From NCBI RefSeq assembly GCF_003473485.1, contig NC_053046.1, positions 10,798,001 to 10,862,000 on the forward strand: a DNA stretch of 64,000 nt. The letters run 5' to 3'. Positions 23,651 to 36,812 of the stretch are shown here, one piece after another (the stretch's first letter is position 1; each line of letters begins with the position of its first letter). This stretch comes from Medicago truncatula (taxonomy: Eukaryota; Streptophyta; Magnoliopsida; Fabales; Fabaceae). A program made the position numbers and the translations under genes. Under the pieces are notes generated by a model. It made no database searches. It was not told the DNA's origin and saw only the letters and a list, made by a program, of their open reading frames with translations.

Positions 23651-26600
23651 ACTAACAAATGAATGAATGAATAAAGAATGGTTGATGAAGAAAGTGAGTG
23701 GTGGAATGAGAAGTGGCTGTTGATATTCCAATATATGTTAAAGAATTGGTATTGTTGTTCAGTTTGTGCAGAGAACCCAAGAACCGACAGTCACAGAAAC
23801 CATACGATGTGTTGTTTATTTATTTATAGTATGCTTTTTTTTAGAGCACACAATAGTTTAGTTAGTGACAGAGTGAATACACTACGCAGCTTTATTTGAG
23901 TTTTTTTACTCTTTATAAAGTTAGTTTGGACCATTGTTTTTTTGTGTGTATGCTTCATTCCATTTTTAAGCAGGCCAAAATTGTTTTTGATATGTTAATG
24001 TTTTGCATCTAAAATTGATGAAGTTAGAATTTGTAGTTTTTATTTCTAGGAGTATAATTGTTATTTACTTGTAATATAAAGTTCAAATCACTTTTCACGT
24101 TAATGTATTTAAACACTTTACATTCAATTCTTTAAAGAAATAATAAGTAATTAATTATAAGACTCATTTTCTAAATTTGTAATCTCGTTGAGAAAGTCAA
24201 TCTTTGAGTGAAATGCTAACTTGTGTTGGGCACAAGCTATGAATTAAAAAATATAAATGTTTTTTTTTTTTTTTGAAATTGTTTATTCAATGTTTTAAAA
24301 GTTTAAACATTTATTTTTTCAATAAAAAATTCATTTTAATTCTATTTTACCTTTTGAACTTGCGCCCTTAGCATGACCCTAAAATAAATTTGATCTAATC
24401 AAGTGATTGGACTCTTAATGACTTTCACAAAGGACGAATTATACGGAATAACATAAATTCGATTACTATGTGAAACAATTTTTGGTTAGGTTATATTTAC
24501 CTCACGGCTAAACTCTAGATTACTAGATCTCCTTTACCTAACAATTCAAAAGTTAACCAAAAAATATGATCTTGGTATCTAGGTCATAATAGATCCTAGT
24601 CGATCGCCTAGTTGCAATGCTAAAATTTGTGTGTATGTGAGTGAATACTCAGTCTTCACGTTTATCTCAGCTTTCTCTAAGCATAAATGACATTGTAAAA
24701 CTAAAAAGAGCAGTAGACAAACATGCTACATACTAGGAGTACATTAGTTAGGTTTTCAACCATGTATGAACAAGACTTGGCTTATGGAATATGAATCTCA
24801 TGATTGCAATGGAAAGTTGTGGTGGCTGGAGAATTTTGTATCTTTTTAATATTTTTTCTTTTGAGAAATGTTTTGGAAGTTGTTTATTTATGGTGTATCT
24901 ATACAACTGGCATACGCAATTGACGGTGTGCGGTGCTTTTTAAAATGTCACATTTTTATGTCACTATTATATATTGTGCCAACTGCCAAACTCAAAATTA
25001 CTTTTTAAACTTAAATCCCATATGTTAACACGTCCCTAATAGTCCAATAAATATTTCAAGGTCAAGAGTTTAATAGTTCACTACCCTTCAAAAAAAATTA
25101 ATAGTGCACTATTAGTGGATGATTCTAAATTATTGACTTGAAATTAAGCCAATAATTCTTCTTTTTATGACAAATGTGAACAATTGGTGAGGTCAACAAA
25201 CCAGACAGATATTGAATGTTTTGCAAATCATGTTACATTATACTATGTTAGTAACAAGTTATTCCTATGAACAGATATATTAATATGTCGTTCAAAATAT
25301 ACATTTTTCCTTGCTTCAACATAATGGGGAAGGGGGCATTACAACATTTTTCTATCAAGAGCAACCAATATATCACGATCATGTTATAATAAAATAAAAT
25401 CAATGTCAAACACAAAAAAAATATTATAGCATGTTATATATGTTCTCATAAAAAAAATACTACCTCTATTTTGTTCCCATTGAAAATTGGGCAGCAAGTT
25501 CTCGATCCTTTGTTTTTTATTTTTTTTGGTTTAATTTTGTTCTATTAAGTTACAAATGTTACACACCTTAGTCTCTTTGTACTTTTTTCTTGTTCAATTT
25601 GGTTGTTAAGTTACAAATGTTATAGACTTTGGTCCACTAAGTCATTAACTTTAAACACTTTTGATCAATTAAGTTACAAATACTAAGAGATTGATAGAGA
25701 AAATTAACTTATTTATCACTTGTAACTTAAGGGATTGAAATATCTTATATGCTTGAAACTTAATTGATCAACATATGAACGTAATACAATTTAAGGGATC
25801 AAAATTGAATGTAAGAAAAAAAATTAAAGGGTCAAAGCATCTAATGTTTGTAATTTAAAGAACTAAGCGAAACTCAAATATAATTTAACCCAAGATTAAT
25901 CTAGTAATAAGCATGAAGCAACAATATAATTCTACTATTACCACATAAAATATCAATTGTTAGTTGAGGAGAAGAGATTAACAAAGTTCCTTTTTCTACG
26001 TTAAAATATCATTTGTTAGTTTTTGACGAATATAGCTTAACGAGATTTATCATTTCCGCTCTATCAAATATGCTACTCTACGTATCAAATGTCAATGCAA
26101 CTTTCTATCATATAAAAATATATTTAAGAGACCATATTACAATAATTTTAATGATGATTATTTGCCTACACCTAACAGAAAAATGATAAACTAAACATAA
26201 GGCAGCTGAAAAAATTAAATGCATTGCACATAGCATGTGATATGGAAGTGAAATTAACAAAGAACAACTGGAATTTCATAATGTGAAAAGGACGTTAGTG
26301 TTACTATTTGGATAAAATCTTAGGCCTCTCACTTACAGAAATAAAGTTAGCTAGAAACCAAATTCGGAGTACCATATTGACCAATAAGAACCTAGCTAGC
26401 TAGCTATCTGTGTTTGAGGAGTTAAAATGTCACAACTTCATTTGTTAGGATCAGTTTGGTTTAACTAACTGAAGAAGAAATTAAGTCAACAACTACACCT
26501 GTCATGTTGTTGTACACTTAATTGTTTGCTTTTGCATCTAATCATCTTAACATATGTTAACATCAAAAGAGCTAGCTAATTAGGGAAATTAATTGGTGTG

Positions 26601-27834
26601 GTGCCCATATCACACTTCTAACTAATTTTTCTCATGTATTAGATGATAAATACGTGTAGAGTGATCATCACACGACAGCGTACTTCCGTATGGTACGGTA
26701 CATTCAAGCTGACGTGTTTATCCAAGCTTAGAATTTTAGAGTGGTATAAGTTTAGGTCACATGTCATTGTGTGGTTGATCTTCTGACAGGTCCAAAACAC
26801 CTACCAAATAATTATGAGACAGTTTTATTTTAACTTTATTGATTTATAAAATCATAAGGACCAATAATTTATTCTTTAAATTTATGAAATAATAAAGTAA
26901 TTTTTATATGATCGATACCAAAAAACCACTAGTCATTGTTAATTAACACAATCTTATCTGAATGGATAATATTGATGTGCTAGTAAGTGGGTATGGAATA
27001 TGGATATATACATGGTGGTTAAAACTTGATTACGTTTAGAAGCCGTCTAGAAACATGAAATGATTCTGGAATTGACCCTTTTAATTTAATGCAAAAAAAT
27101 AATGGCAGATATACGTCAACCAATCAACATATCGTATAGAAATAAGACTCTTGAATTGCATGAACTTTGATGTTTGAAAATGATCATACCACAATGATTA
27201 GTTGTTGTAGCTAGTTTCCACTCATAAAATAAAATTGCTATTTTTAAGTCTCTTAATTTGAATTGATACGCAAGTCGAAGTGGAACCAATAAATTTAAGA
27301 ATTGAAGTGCTTTATTGGTTTTAAGTCGTTGGTTGAAAATGGCCTAGTAGCATACTACGGCCTCATTGGTCCCGCAAGAGCTATTGGTTAAGAGAATGTG
27401 GTGTAATTGCATCAGCCTCTCACATCAATCTAAATTGAGGGAATTCATGATTTAAATGTTAAAAATGCTAAGGAGTGTCTATGTGCGTAGAGATACTAGA
27501 GACTAATGTCTCTGAAACACTAGTTAGTATGACCTTTAAATGTTAAAAATGTTAGGAGTTTTATCATTGACATCATATGTAATTTTGTTTTTGGTTTGAT
27601 ATTTTCCTGGTACTAATAAAAAAAACTTAAATATAAAAAGGTTATAATAACAAGTGACCTAAGAATATTGTTTAAGAAATTTATTATGAGAAATTTTATC
27701 TTGAAAACATAAATCAAACATGTATATAAGTAATAATTACACAAGATTCTACTATTTCTTGATTCCCAACAAATTTAAGTCATATAAACTAGATTTGTTG
27801 CCACATTTCCTGTAAAAACCTACAAGTAAGTGGT
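23651..27834. other. 4-kb intergenic stretch without a gene
   Basis: The sequence is AT-rich, with short random frames only. The one recognisable structure, a degraded foldback at 25525-25890, is listed separately. The palindromic CTAGCTAGCTAGCT at about 26393-26405 is a small isolated palindrome. Confidence 0.5.
25525..25890. mobile_element. degraded foldback MITE
   Basis: The left part (GGTTTAATTTTGTTC, TTAAGTTACAAATGTTA twice, CTTTGGTCC) and the right part (GATCAAAATTGAATGTA, AAAGGGTCAAAG, TTTGTAATTTAAAGAACTAAG) are reverse-complementary in outline. Arms have diverged and no target duplication is evident. Confidence 0.4.
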
Positions 27835-28125
27835 TTGGTGGTGGAGTCATCCGAAGGTAGTGCCCCCGATCAATGAAGATTCACCTAGGTCGGAAAATGT
27901 GGTTGTGATTGAGGAGGAGCATGCCAGGGATGCCCTGGACACATTGAATTGATTAAAGATTGTTAGGACCATTGTTGTGGATGGTATGAAAAACGGTACT
28001 TTATATGACGACCTATATGTCTGTCTTCAGCGTGTTGCAAATGAAACAATGTCGACCACTCTGTATCAAGTCCAAGAAGGAAAGGAGGACTTTCCGATGA
28101 TTTTTGTTGCATTTTGTTTTTAGTT
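27835..28125 (+). pseudogene. fragment related to the gene carried by the Mutator-like element at 49509-51724
   Basis: The plus frame beginning near 27860 reads PPINEDSPRSENV, EEEHARDALDTL, then after one stop KIVRTIVVDGMKNGTLYDD. The minus-strand fragment at 49993-50300 reads ILPPDEGSPPRPANVE, EEHAREMPDTLTIIRDVV in the same order. The shared order (proline-rich PP...SP, NV, EEHAR, DTL, I-R) suggests a common source, possibly the C-terminal part of a plant-mobile-domain transposon protein. One in-frame stop and no start mean it is not a working gene. Confidence 0.4.
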
Positions 28126-28439
28126 TTGTTTCATATAAATGATGAATGTTGGTATGTTATTACATAAACAATTATTTTTCGGTTTAGAATGAATGAATGA
28201 CTTAGATACTTGGTCAATTTAGAATGTTAATCTTATGGTATGAATGCTTGAACGAATGACTGTTTGTGTCTAATTTTATGAATGAGTGTATGAATGATGG
28301 AATGAACGAAGGAAAAAATTAACGTATGAAGGAATACATGAATGTTAATTTTATGGGACGAATGAGTATTTGTGCAAGTAGTGCCCAAAATTTACACATA
28401 AACTTGAGTTTATGCGTCTTTTCTCTCTTTTGTTTTTGG

Positions 28440-28560
28440 TTAAGTAGCCTAGTGGCTAGAGCTCACACAATTTAACTGTGAATAAGTTGAGTGTTTGGAG
28501 TTCGAACATCGGTCCCTACATATAAAAGGCAATATCCATACCAACTAAGCTATGCTCTCG
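28440..28560 (+). mobile_element. possible SINE-like fragment upstream of the CCR4-like gene
   Basis: AGCCTAGTGGCTAGAGC resembles a pol III A box, and GGAGTTCGAACATC about 45 bases later resembles a B box. No tail or target duplication was identified. Confidence 0.35.
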
Positions 28561-28816
28561 GAGATTTTCTCTTGAACTCATTGCTAAAAGCCTAAAAGTG
28601 AAATAATTTAATTGTATTTTTTGTCAGTTTGAGGTGTATGTGAGAATCACTAGGTGTCTAGAGAGCAATTCCGAAGCAAAATTAATTGATGTTTAAGTTG
28701 GGTATAATTTGGCCTGGTCCAATTGAAGTCTGAGCCTGAGGATGAATCCTTCTAGATCTGACACAATGTCAACGAAATGAGCAAATGGTAGAAAAACGGC
28801 GCTGTCAGTTTCGGCT

Positions 28817-31345
28817 ATGCTAAAAGCTCTTGCTTCGCTTCCTCATTCACTCTCTGCAACTAGGTATTTATTCATTAAAATGCAATCAACTAGTATATAA
28901 TATTCAAGGTGTTTTGTTTATTCAACTCAATTACTTTAGTGTTGCGAGGAAAATGAGCACATCACCAACACCAATGTCATATCCCAAATTCATTTCAGTT
29001 GAAGGCGTCGATATACATTCCCGAACTAAACCTGATGGTAAGTAACACATTCCTCTCATACTTTTTTCGTGTTTATAATGAAGCATGGATACTTTTTGAT
29101 GCGATAAAGAATTTTCTATGTCATTCAGATTTCTAAGAATTTTATCATTGCCGAATTTCTTCATTTTTTTTTTTTTATATTTAATTCAGGCTTGAGATTC
29201 AGCCTTGTCTCCTATAACATTTTGGCTCAGGTATGCTAATTTCTCAAATCTTGTTTTATGCTACGATTATCATTTACCAACTAAAATACTCCCTCCGGTA
29301 CATCAACAAAACTTAATGTATTTTGTGTTTATTATGATTCAGATATATCAACTTTTGTTAACTCGTTTGTCTCTTATAAAAAAAAACAGTGGAGGGAGTA
29401 ACCTACGAAGACATTTTTAGGAAGTGAGACTCACACGCATGCACACTAGTAATAGTTAATTATATATGTTAGTGTCGTGTTGGTGTCTGACATTGATACA
29501 AGTCAGAAACTTAATACACCTTCAATATGAAGTGTCAGTGCTATATTGGACAAAAGGTTTCAAATCTAGTATGTATATAGATACCGTTACCATGTATTTG
29601 CTATAACATTATTTTCTAATACTTTCCTATGTATTGTAGGTTTATGTGAAGAGCTCTTTTTTCCCATACTCACCTCCTTCGTCTCTCAAGTAACATACTT
29701 TTCATCTTAATTTTGAATTTGAATACTGATAGCGTAACAATTTTTTGCATATGTAGATTGAATTTTAACTGTAATAATTGATTTTGCTTTCTGTAGATGG
29801 AAATATCGTTCAAACTCGATTTTAGATGTTCTCAAGAACTTGGGAGCTGATTTTTTCTGCCTACAGGTTTTTTCTTTTATTTAATTTCAAACTTTTGCCT
29901 TGAGTTTTGATTATTTGAGTACTTTCTTTTGAATAATGTTCTTTGTTATGGTGATTTTTTTCAGGAAGTTGACGAGTTTGATAGCTTTTACAAAGGAAAG
30001 ATGCAGGAGCTGGGATATTCTTCTATTTATATGAAGAGAAGTGGAGAGAAAAAGCGTGATGGGTGTGGCATATTTTACAAGCATGACCGGTATGTACAAC
30101 ATTTTTGCAAAACTCAACTAGCTAGCTTTTAGTTTTACATTGACATGTTTATGATGTACTAGTAGAGATTATGCCTATAGTTATTGGAGCTATAATTGGT
30201 GCTAGATAGGAGCCTACGATCAATGTTTTGAAAATGACGTGGACATCAGTGTTATGATATCTCCATTTGTGGTTCTATCGGTTATATTTTACTGGAATTT
30301 TTTCACTATATCAAGGATCACAATGCATCCGCGATTGTGATCTAAAACTATTGAGCAGTCCTTGTCTTACAAGTCGATTTTGATGAAGTTAAGTTATCCC
30401 TCAGATCCAAAATCTAAAATGGTATCTTAGTCTATCCTAGATTTATTATTCGGTCAAGTTCTCTGTTATTCCATCCGCATTTGTCCACACTTTAGATGTT
30501 CTGTCGTGGTCTTGAAGGGATGTGTTCAAATCTGTGTCATTCCACCCTCATTGATCCACGCTATGGATGTCCAATCTGAAGGGTAATATGTTAAGAGTGC
30601 CACACTGACTAAAGATACGATCTAATTAGTTCTTTTCTCGCTTGGACAATGATCACCTTACAAGTCGGTTTTGACTTTTGTGGGGTTGAAGCACACCTTA
30701 GCTTGGATATTGTACCGGAATATATGCTTTTTGAATTAGATTAACTACGATTACTTTGCTAATCCAAGGGCCCAATTATTGATTTTAAAAATTGAAATCC
30801 CTTTCTCTTGTGTCAGCATATTAGTAGAGTGTAAGTTTTAAGCTTGGAAGGATTTGAATATTACTCTTGTGATCATAGAAGCACTTATATGATATTGTTC
30901 CTTTGAAAAATTTGTTTAATAGATACACTGATTCATGAATAACAAAAACCCGGAAGTAATTATGGGGTAATTGAATTAAGCAATAATGATACTCTTGCTT
31001 GTTATCAGTTATTTGGTATTCCGGCAACTATGGTTCTCTTTATCCGTCCTCTCTCTTTGCCTTCTCATCTTTTTGAGGTTATTTGTGGTCTTTTTTTCGT
31101 TTGATACCTATAATCTTTATAAAATTTATCCATACCTTGTGCTGTTTAGTGCAGAGTTGCTCTTGGAGGAAAAAATTGAATACAATGATCTTGTAAAGAC
31201 AATTCAAGATGAGAACTCTTCAAATGGTGATGAACAAAACAATGTCCAGACAACCCAGCCAGATAAACAAAAGGATGATGCGACCAAAGCTGGTAAATGC
31301 AAATTGAAATAAAATTATTCTGTGTCCGTCTGTCTCTCTGTATAT

Positions 31346-31382
<37 letters not shown>

Positions 31383-32930
31383 TCTATTCTTAATAAAAAG
31401 TATTTTCATATCTTGACTCTTGAGATTGTACTCTTGAGATTATACTTTCTGTTGCTTCATTGATGTTCCTGCATTGATTGTTTTAGAACAGAAAATGAGA
31501 ATTTTCTGTTACTTGTACAGACTTCTGAGCATTTTGCTTCTTCATTAATTGGTTTTCTGATGCAGGACCTACATCGGGTACAGTAGATCGTGGAGATCCT
31601 AATGATCCTCATGTGAGACTAAAGCGTGATTGTGTTGGAATTCTGGCTGCATTTAAATTCAATGGTCCTTCTCAACAATTTCTTATTGTAGCCAACACAC
31701 ATATTTATTGGTAAGGAAGTGACTTTTGTGTGTATGTTTGTTTTTCTCATTTGTTGACTTTTAAATGAATTTTTGGCTAAATGTTGATTGAGTCATGTGA
31801 ATACGTGTTTGTGTAACTTTAGTGGTAGAATTTATATAAATTACATACAAATTTATGTACCAGGGATCCTGAGTGGGCTGATGTCAAAATTGCACAAGTT
31901 AAATATCTTCTATCTCGCTTGTCACAATTTAAAACACTGGTATCAGATAGATACGAATGCAAGCCTGAAGTGATTGTGGCCGGTGACTTCAACTCTCAGC
32001 CAGGAGATCCGGTACGTTGCATTTCTAAAATCTTAAGTTTCCCATTTCTTATTTTGTCTAGATTCTCTTGTCTTGATGTTTGGTTCTAGATTAAGGTATT
32101 CCTATCTCCGAACTTAGTTTATTGCCCTGAAATCTTTCATGCTGCATGAACCTATTATCAACTAATGAGTTGATCCTCAATCTAAAAAAGGTTGAAGATT
32201 AGCGCGTACATAGTGGCTGGGAAAGGGAAAATACATAGTGGCCACAAATCTCATAATTGAATGTTGTACACTTTAACCCCTTTCTTGTAAAAATGGCGGA
32301 CATGCCTATATAGTATGCTTATTTTAATTGATAGCCAAACTGAACCAAGAATCGTTAGTTTAAATTATTTGAAATCACCATGTACTCTAATAAATCTTTC
32401 TACCATCGGCTAAACCAATTTAACCCATCAATAGACATTGTAGAGTATAACATAGAGCAGCTTTTGTAGATTTGTAATTAGAACAAGAATAAATAATACA
32501 ATATTATGAGGAATATGCATTACACTTGCTCTTTTGTTGTTTAAATTGGTTCATTAATATTGCTGAGTCATACTTATTTCATACAATGTTTTACTAATCT
32601 GCTCGATCTCATGTTTTACAGGTTTATCGGTATCTCATATCAGGCAACCCTTCATCAGAACTGATTACTGATTGTATAGAGGAACATCCAATTCCTCTAA
32701 GTAGTGTCTATGCTTCTACAAGAGGAGAACCGCCATTTACAAACTACACACCTGGCTTCACCGGAACGCTTGATTATATATTATTTTGCCCCTCTGACCA
32801 CATGAAACCAATTAGCTATCTCGAGCTTCCAGATTCTGAAGCAGCTGATATTGTTGGTGGACTTCCAAACTTGAGTCATCCAAGTGATCATTTACCAATT
32901 GGTGCTGAATTTGAAATCATCAAGGAATAA
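28817..32930 (+). CDS. CCR4-like endonuclease/exonuclease/phosphatase-family protein, 10 exons, 391 aa
   Basis: Exons: 28817-28863, 28940-29037, 29190-29230, 29640-29689, 29797-29866, 29965-30089, 31150-31292, 31566-31710, 31864-32011, 32622-32930; all introns are GT-AG and 1176 nt close in frame. The EEP fold motifs appear in order: SYNILAQ, CLQEVDEF (metal-binding Glu), GCGIFYKHDR, NTHIYWDP (catalytic His), AGDFNSQPGDP (Asp/Asn), LDYILF, and PSDHLPIGAEF (final Asp-His). Plant CCR4 homolog 4 has the same layout; this group resembles mRNA deadenylases and nocturnin. Exon 7 encodes a hydrophilic linker rich in Asp, Gln, Asn and Lys. The first exon adds a 20-residue basic, serine/leucine-rich N-terminus that looks like an organelle transit sequence; a second Met (MSTSPTP) follows the first intron. 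The call to the EEP/CCR4 family is firm, the exact substrate unknown. Confidence 0.93.
29287..29400. mobile_element. small Stowaway-type MITE in CCR4-like gene intron 3
   Basis: It begins CTCCCTCCGGTA at 29289 and ends TGGAGGGAG at 29398, with TA on both sides (29287-29288 and 29399-29400), as expected for Tc1/mariner-related Stowaway MITEs. It is 110 bp long with a diverged interior. Confidence 0.75.
31349..31379. repeat. (TG)n microsatellite
   Basis: About 14 TG units follow exon 7 of the CCR4-like gene, in intron 7. Confidence 0.95.
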
Positions 32931-35900
32931 ATATTGCATCGCAAGTGCTATTTGAGCTCAGTTTTTCATGAAACCCTTCGTCAATCTTGAAATAAGATGC
33001 ACAGGAGCAAGAATATGGGATCAAGTGCACTATGAGTATTATCATGTTCATGATATTGACGAGTAGAAGGCAAAATGTCACCAAAAAGCAAATGGTGTAG
33101 GTTATTTTGTTCCTTGTTGAAAATTTCTTAGGATTCATTTCTTAGTTCTTACCTCTGATAAATTTGCAGCTGAATCTTTTTGAAGAATGAAAATGGTTAT
33201 ATTGTCAAATTTGACAGTTTAAAATTTTTGTTATCCTCTGATTCATGTAACTTATATCTCATTGATTTTAGACTATAAACTCTGCTGTGTATTATTTTGG
33301 GAGCAAACACATTATTGGATTCAATAAATGCTCTTTCTAATTTCAAAGGAAAATAGAGAAAATAAAATATTCCAAGTTATTAATTGCGCTTATCAGACAT
33401 GTTCTACCAGGTCGTTATCATGCTTACGAGTCTACGGTAAATAAATCCTCTTTGTTATTAGTAATATTTTGATGTTATGTGGTCCTTGCTGGTAAACTTA
33501 CCTGCTCAGCCAGAGATTGATGATATTAGTAATATTTTAAGATAACGACTAGCTGTTTAACAGCATCCATCTGATTCAGAAAATCAATGTTCATTGCTAA
33601 TTCTTGTCAGATTATATGTATCTTTATCCTCTATGCTATATTATATGTATCTTTATTCTCTATGCTATCAAATTCCAAGTACTACTTTATTACATTGTAG
33701 AATTGTAAATAACATAATCCAGTCTGGAATTGCTATTCTGTGTAGTGTTAGTGCAAAACTGATTTCGTGTATGTTTAGATTGGCGGTGGGTTTGGCAAAA
33801 TCACAGGGACACCGTGATTTTGTTGAAGCTTCAAATCGTAGCTCTTGTCAAAATCATAGTGGTTCATTGTGATTCGGACGATTTCGCTGCAATCCAAACA
33901 TGAACTTCTAGTGTGTTTAGATTAACGTCGGGAGAGAGCAAATGCCTGCTAGTCCACAACAACAATTTATTGCGTTGGCGCAAAACGTGCTTTAGAACAC
34001 GCGCCTACAGTAAACCAAATAGACTAGAAATATTTACATGTTTTACTAGTATCTGACTGTGATCGCAGTTGCTGTTCTATAGCTTATTTTGCACTGCATT
34101 ATCTCAAAGTTGGACGGCTCTCGTCAATATCTATTTAAATCATTCTTAGGTCCTGTTACTATCATATCATTTCATTACATTGAAGTGGGGACCCTTGCAA
34201 ATTCAGGTACTGTTATTGGAGCCTTTTGTTTCAAGTTTGGGACCACGAAAAACTGCAAGTTGCATGTTGCAACGGGCCAGTTACTGTACTATGTATATTT
34301 TATATTTGGTTTACGTGATAACGTTAACACTTAAAACTAGTAAGTCTCCGAAGAAGTGTGTAGACAGTGTTGGAATTCTCTAGACATATCTTACAAAACC
34401 CATCTTATGAATAAATGCGCTCAAGAACAAAATTCTCTAGACAATGTTTGGATCTTAAAATGGTATTTGATATTGAAACGTTAAGCTATCATATTGCTTT
34501 AAAAGGCATTACGTAAAGGCTTAGAGTAACACCTAAATCGATCCTTCCTTTTGTCATTGTATTACGTAAAGGTTTAGGAGTATTATGGTTTTGATTTTGA
34601 AGTATAAACACGTTAATGTAACATCAAATGAGCTTTATATATCTTTTATACACTAAAATTATTGTAATACAGTGAAAAAATAGAGAGGATAAAGGTAAGA
34701 TCCTTGCATATTAATTAGTCCTTAGATAGAAGGTGAGTATTATTTTTCCCTCATACCCTGGGAAAGGTTTAAGGGTTACAGGTACCATGACCTTATTCCA
34801 AGGGCCGTTATCAGAAACCTTAAATGAGGTGCCTTGTGAGGACCATCAAATATTTGACATTTCAACTAATTTTTTTTTTATGAAGTAGAATCAATAGTGG
34901 TGCTTGAATTAAATTCTTTGTGTGGCCATAATAAATGTTCAATAAATAATGAAATTGGTAAATTTGAGGATAAATTTTTTGAAGGAAAAGTTACATTTTT
35001 TTTTTGTCTTTAACCGTTATATTGTGTATCTTTTAATCTTTCTCCTTAATTTGGCAGTTTCATTAGTTTCAATTTTATTTTTTTTCAGTTTCATTCTCAT
35101 GTAAGTAAGTTATGTAAAGAACCTCCCATGTCTTTGAAAGCTATGCACCTTAACGTATGTTTAGATTAACGGTGAGTTTAGCAAAATCACGATGGCATTG
35201 TGATTTTGTGAAGCTCGAAAGTGTAATTTTTTCGAAAATTAAAGTGGTTTACAGTGATTATGCCTATTTCACCAACAAATCAATCATGGTGACTGTAGAC
35301 AATTGATAACAACTCATCCAAGAATAGGCTGTTTGACACATATGTTGATTTAAGTTGCGAGTTTTTTCATCTCAAAAATTCCATTTTGACAAAGAAATGG
35401 AATAAGTGTGGGCTACAATCTCACATTGAACATGACAATAACTTCAGTTGAAACCAATATCTAAAAATCTAACCATAGAGACATTTAGGTTTTGCTCAAT
35501 TAGTTCAACATAATTGAATCGTATGATAAATAAGTAAATAAAATTATTAAAAAGTAAAAAATGCAAACAATAAAAAAAAAAAAAAAAATCTGTTGAAACG
35601 ACTATAGTTAAACCGTGGTTCAACTAGTTCAAAAAAACCAAACTATAATATTACCAAATTAAACCAACCGACGAACTAACCATTTTTATACGTTCTTAAA
35701 ACATTAGTTTGAATGAGCTAATATTTTATTTTGACTCTGAGAATATGTGAATGCGTTTATGCATGTTCTGGAACACATTTCTCAATCATAATAGATTGTC
35801 TTTGAGCATCAGAAAGAGAAGCTTTAGTAATGGGATTTATGAAAATATACCAATTTAGATGTCCAAGTTTTCATAGTGGTAGAACATATAAAATGGAAAT

Positions 35901-36272
35901 TTCCCTTTGTACACATTGTTGAACACCTCAATTTATTGAGTTGTGCAATTTGCTAAACACAAACAGCCACAATATTGAGGTGAACCAGCTTTTGGCAACA
36001 AAATAAAAAAGTTATCAATGTATATAATATAGCACCAAAATATTACTAATATTTTGTTTAAATATTACATTCATTACTTCATTACATAAATATGTAATTT
36101 TACTTCAAAAGTAGGGAACATTTAAGCAAATCTGTGCTAATTAATTACTACAAAAGTTCACCTCAAATTTGATACTAATATATATGAACATTATAGCTAT
36201 AACATACAATATGATATATACTTTTGGACTAATACTAGACATTATAATCATGCATGATATTGCTCCTATTAT
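32931..36272. other. intergenic; 3' flank of CCR4-like gene and two related foldback scraps
   Basis: An AATAAA at 33323-33328 could serve as the poly(A) signal of the CCR4-like gene, giving a 3' UTR near 400 nt. Two stretches, 33770-33905 and 35155-35290, share TGTTTAGATT, GTTTGGCAAAATCAC or GTTTAGCAAAATCACG, GTGATTTTGTGAAGC and end in TCCAAACATG (first copy), so they are copies of one small foldback repeat. A/T homopolymers occur near 35575. No gene is seen. Confidence 0.5.
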
Positions 36273-36680
36273 TTAATTTGGAATAACTGGAACAGAGAAA
36301 TATGGTTCTGCCATTGGTGCATCAATTCCCATCATCCTTGATTCACTAGCAACATCTCCAAGGAAACCATTGTAAAATTCTTTAACCTTAATTACTATGT
36401 AAAGAAAAGATGTTGCAATGTAAGAGAATCCCAACCTGTGAAGCTTTTGTGCTTGAGCTAGATTTGTGCTACGTTTTGTACCCTTTTCAAGCGATGATCC
36501 CTTATTTTTGTGTTCTTTGAAGTTGCTTTCTTCAGGGTAGATGATGCTATTCTTCTCTATTCGACGGTAACCATAGCTTTTGCGACGAGATGGTGTTGGT
36601 TTGCTTCCTCTTTCACCATAAGAGGCTGCACAATGCATTAGTGTTTGGCATTTGACATCACTAACAAGTTGTGAAGCCAT
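36273..36680 (-). CDS. small basic protein of unknown function, 135 aa, single exon
   Basis: I do not recognise the family. The protein starts MASQLVSDVKCQT, has a Lys/Arg/Ser-rich middle (about residues 25-75), a hydrophobic stretch around LGFSYIATSFLYIVIKV (about 82-98, perhaps a membrane or buried helix), and an acidic-to-hydrophobic tail ending SVPVIPN. The ORF is supported as real by a consensus TATA box 125 bp upstream on the same strand, a complex composition, and the absence of repeats. Adjacent TE sequence starts only at 37297. It could be a lineage-restricted stress or developmental small protein; no function is claimed. Confidence 0.65.
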   Translation of the reverse strand: MASQLVSDVKCQTLMHCAASYGERGSKPTPSRRKSYGYRRIEKNSIIYPEESNFKEHKNKGSSLEKGTKRSTNLAQAQKLHRLGFSYIATSFLYIVIKVKEFYNGFLGDVASESRMMGIDAPMAEPYFSVPVIPN

Positions 36681-36804
36681 GTTGTTTGGTTGTTAGTGCT
36701 TAGAAGGAGAGAGGGAGTGTGTGATATGTGGAGAATAAGGTGTGCCCTCTCTTACTCACTCTTTGTCTCTTAAATTCTACTTGATTTTTGCAACTATTGG
36801 TGGC

Positions 36805-36812
36805 TTTATATA
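36805..36812 (-). promoter_or_regulatory. TATA box of the 135-aa gene
   Basis: The minus strand reads TATATAAA in the context TCTATATAAAGCC, 125 bp upstream of the ATG at 36680, leaving room for a leader of roughly 90 nt. Confidence 0.65.

Noticed and set aside
30986-31312. 108-aa plus-strand ORF
   Set aside because: It is intron 6 of the CCR4-like gene read through into exon 7; only 31150-31292 is coding.
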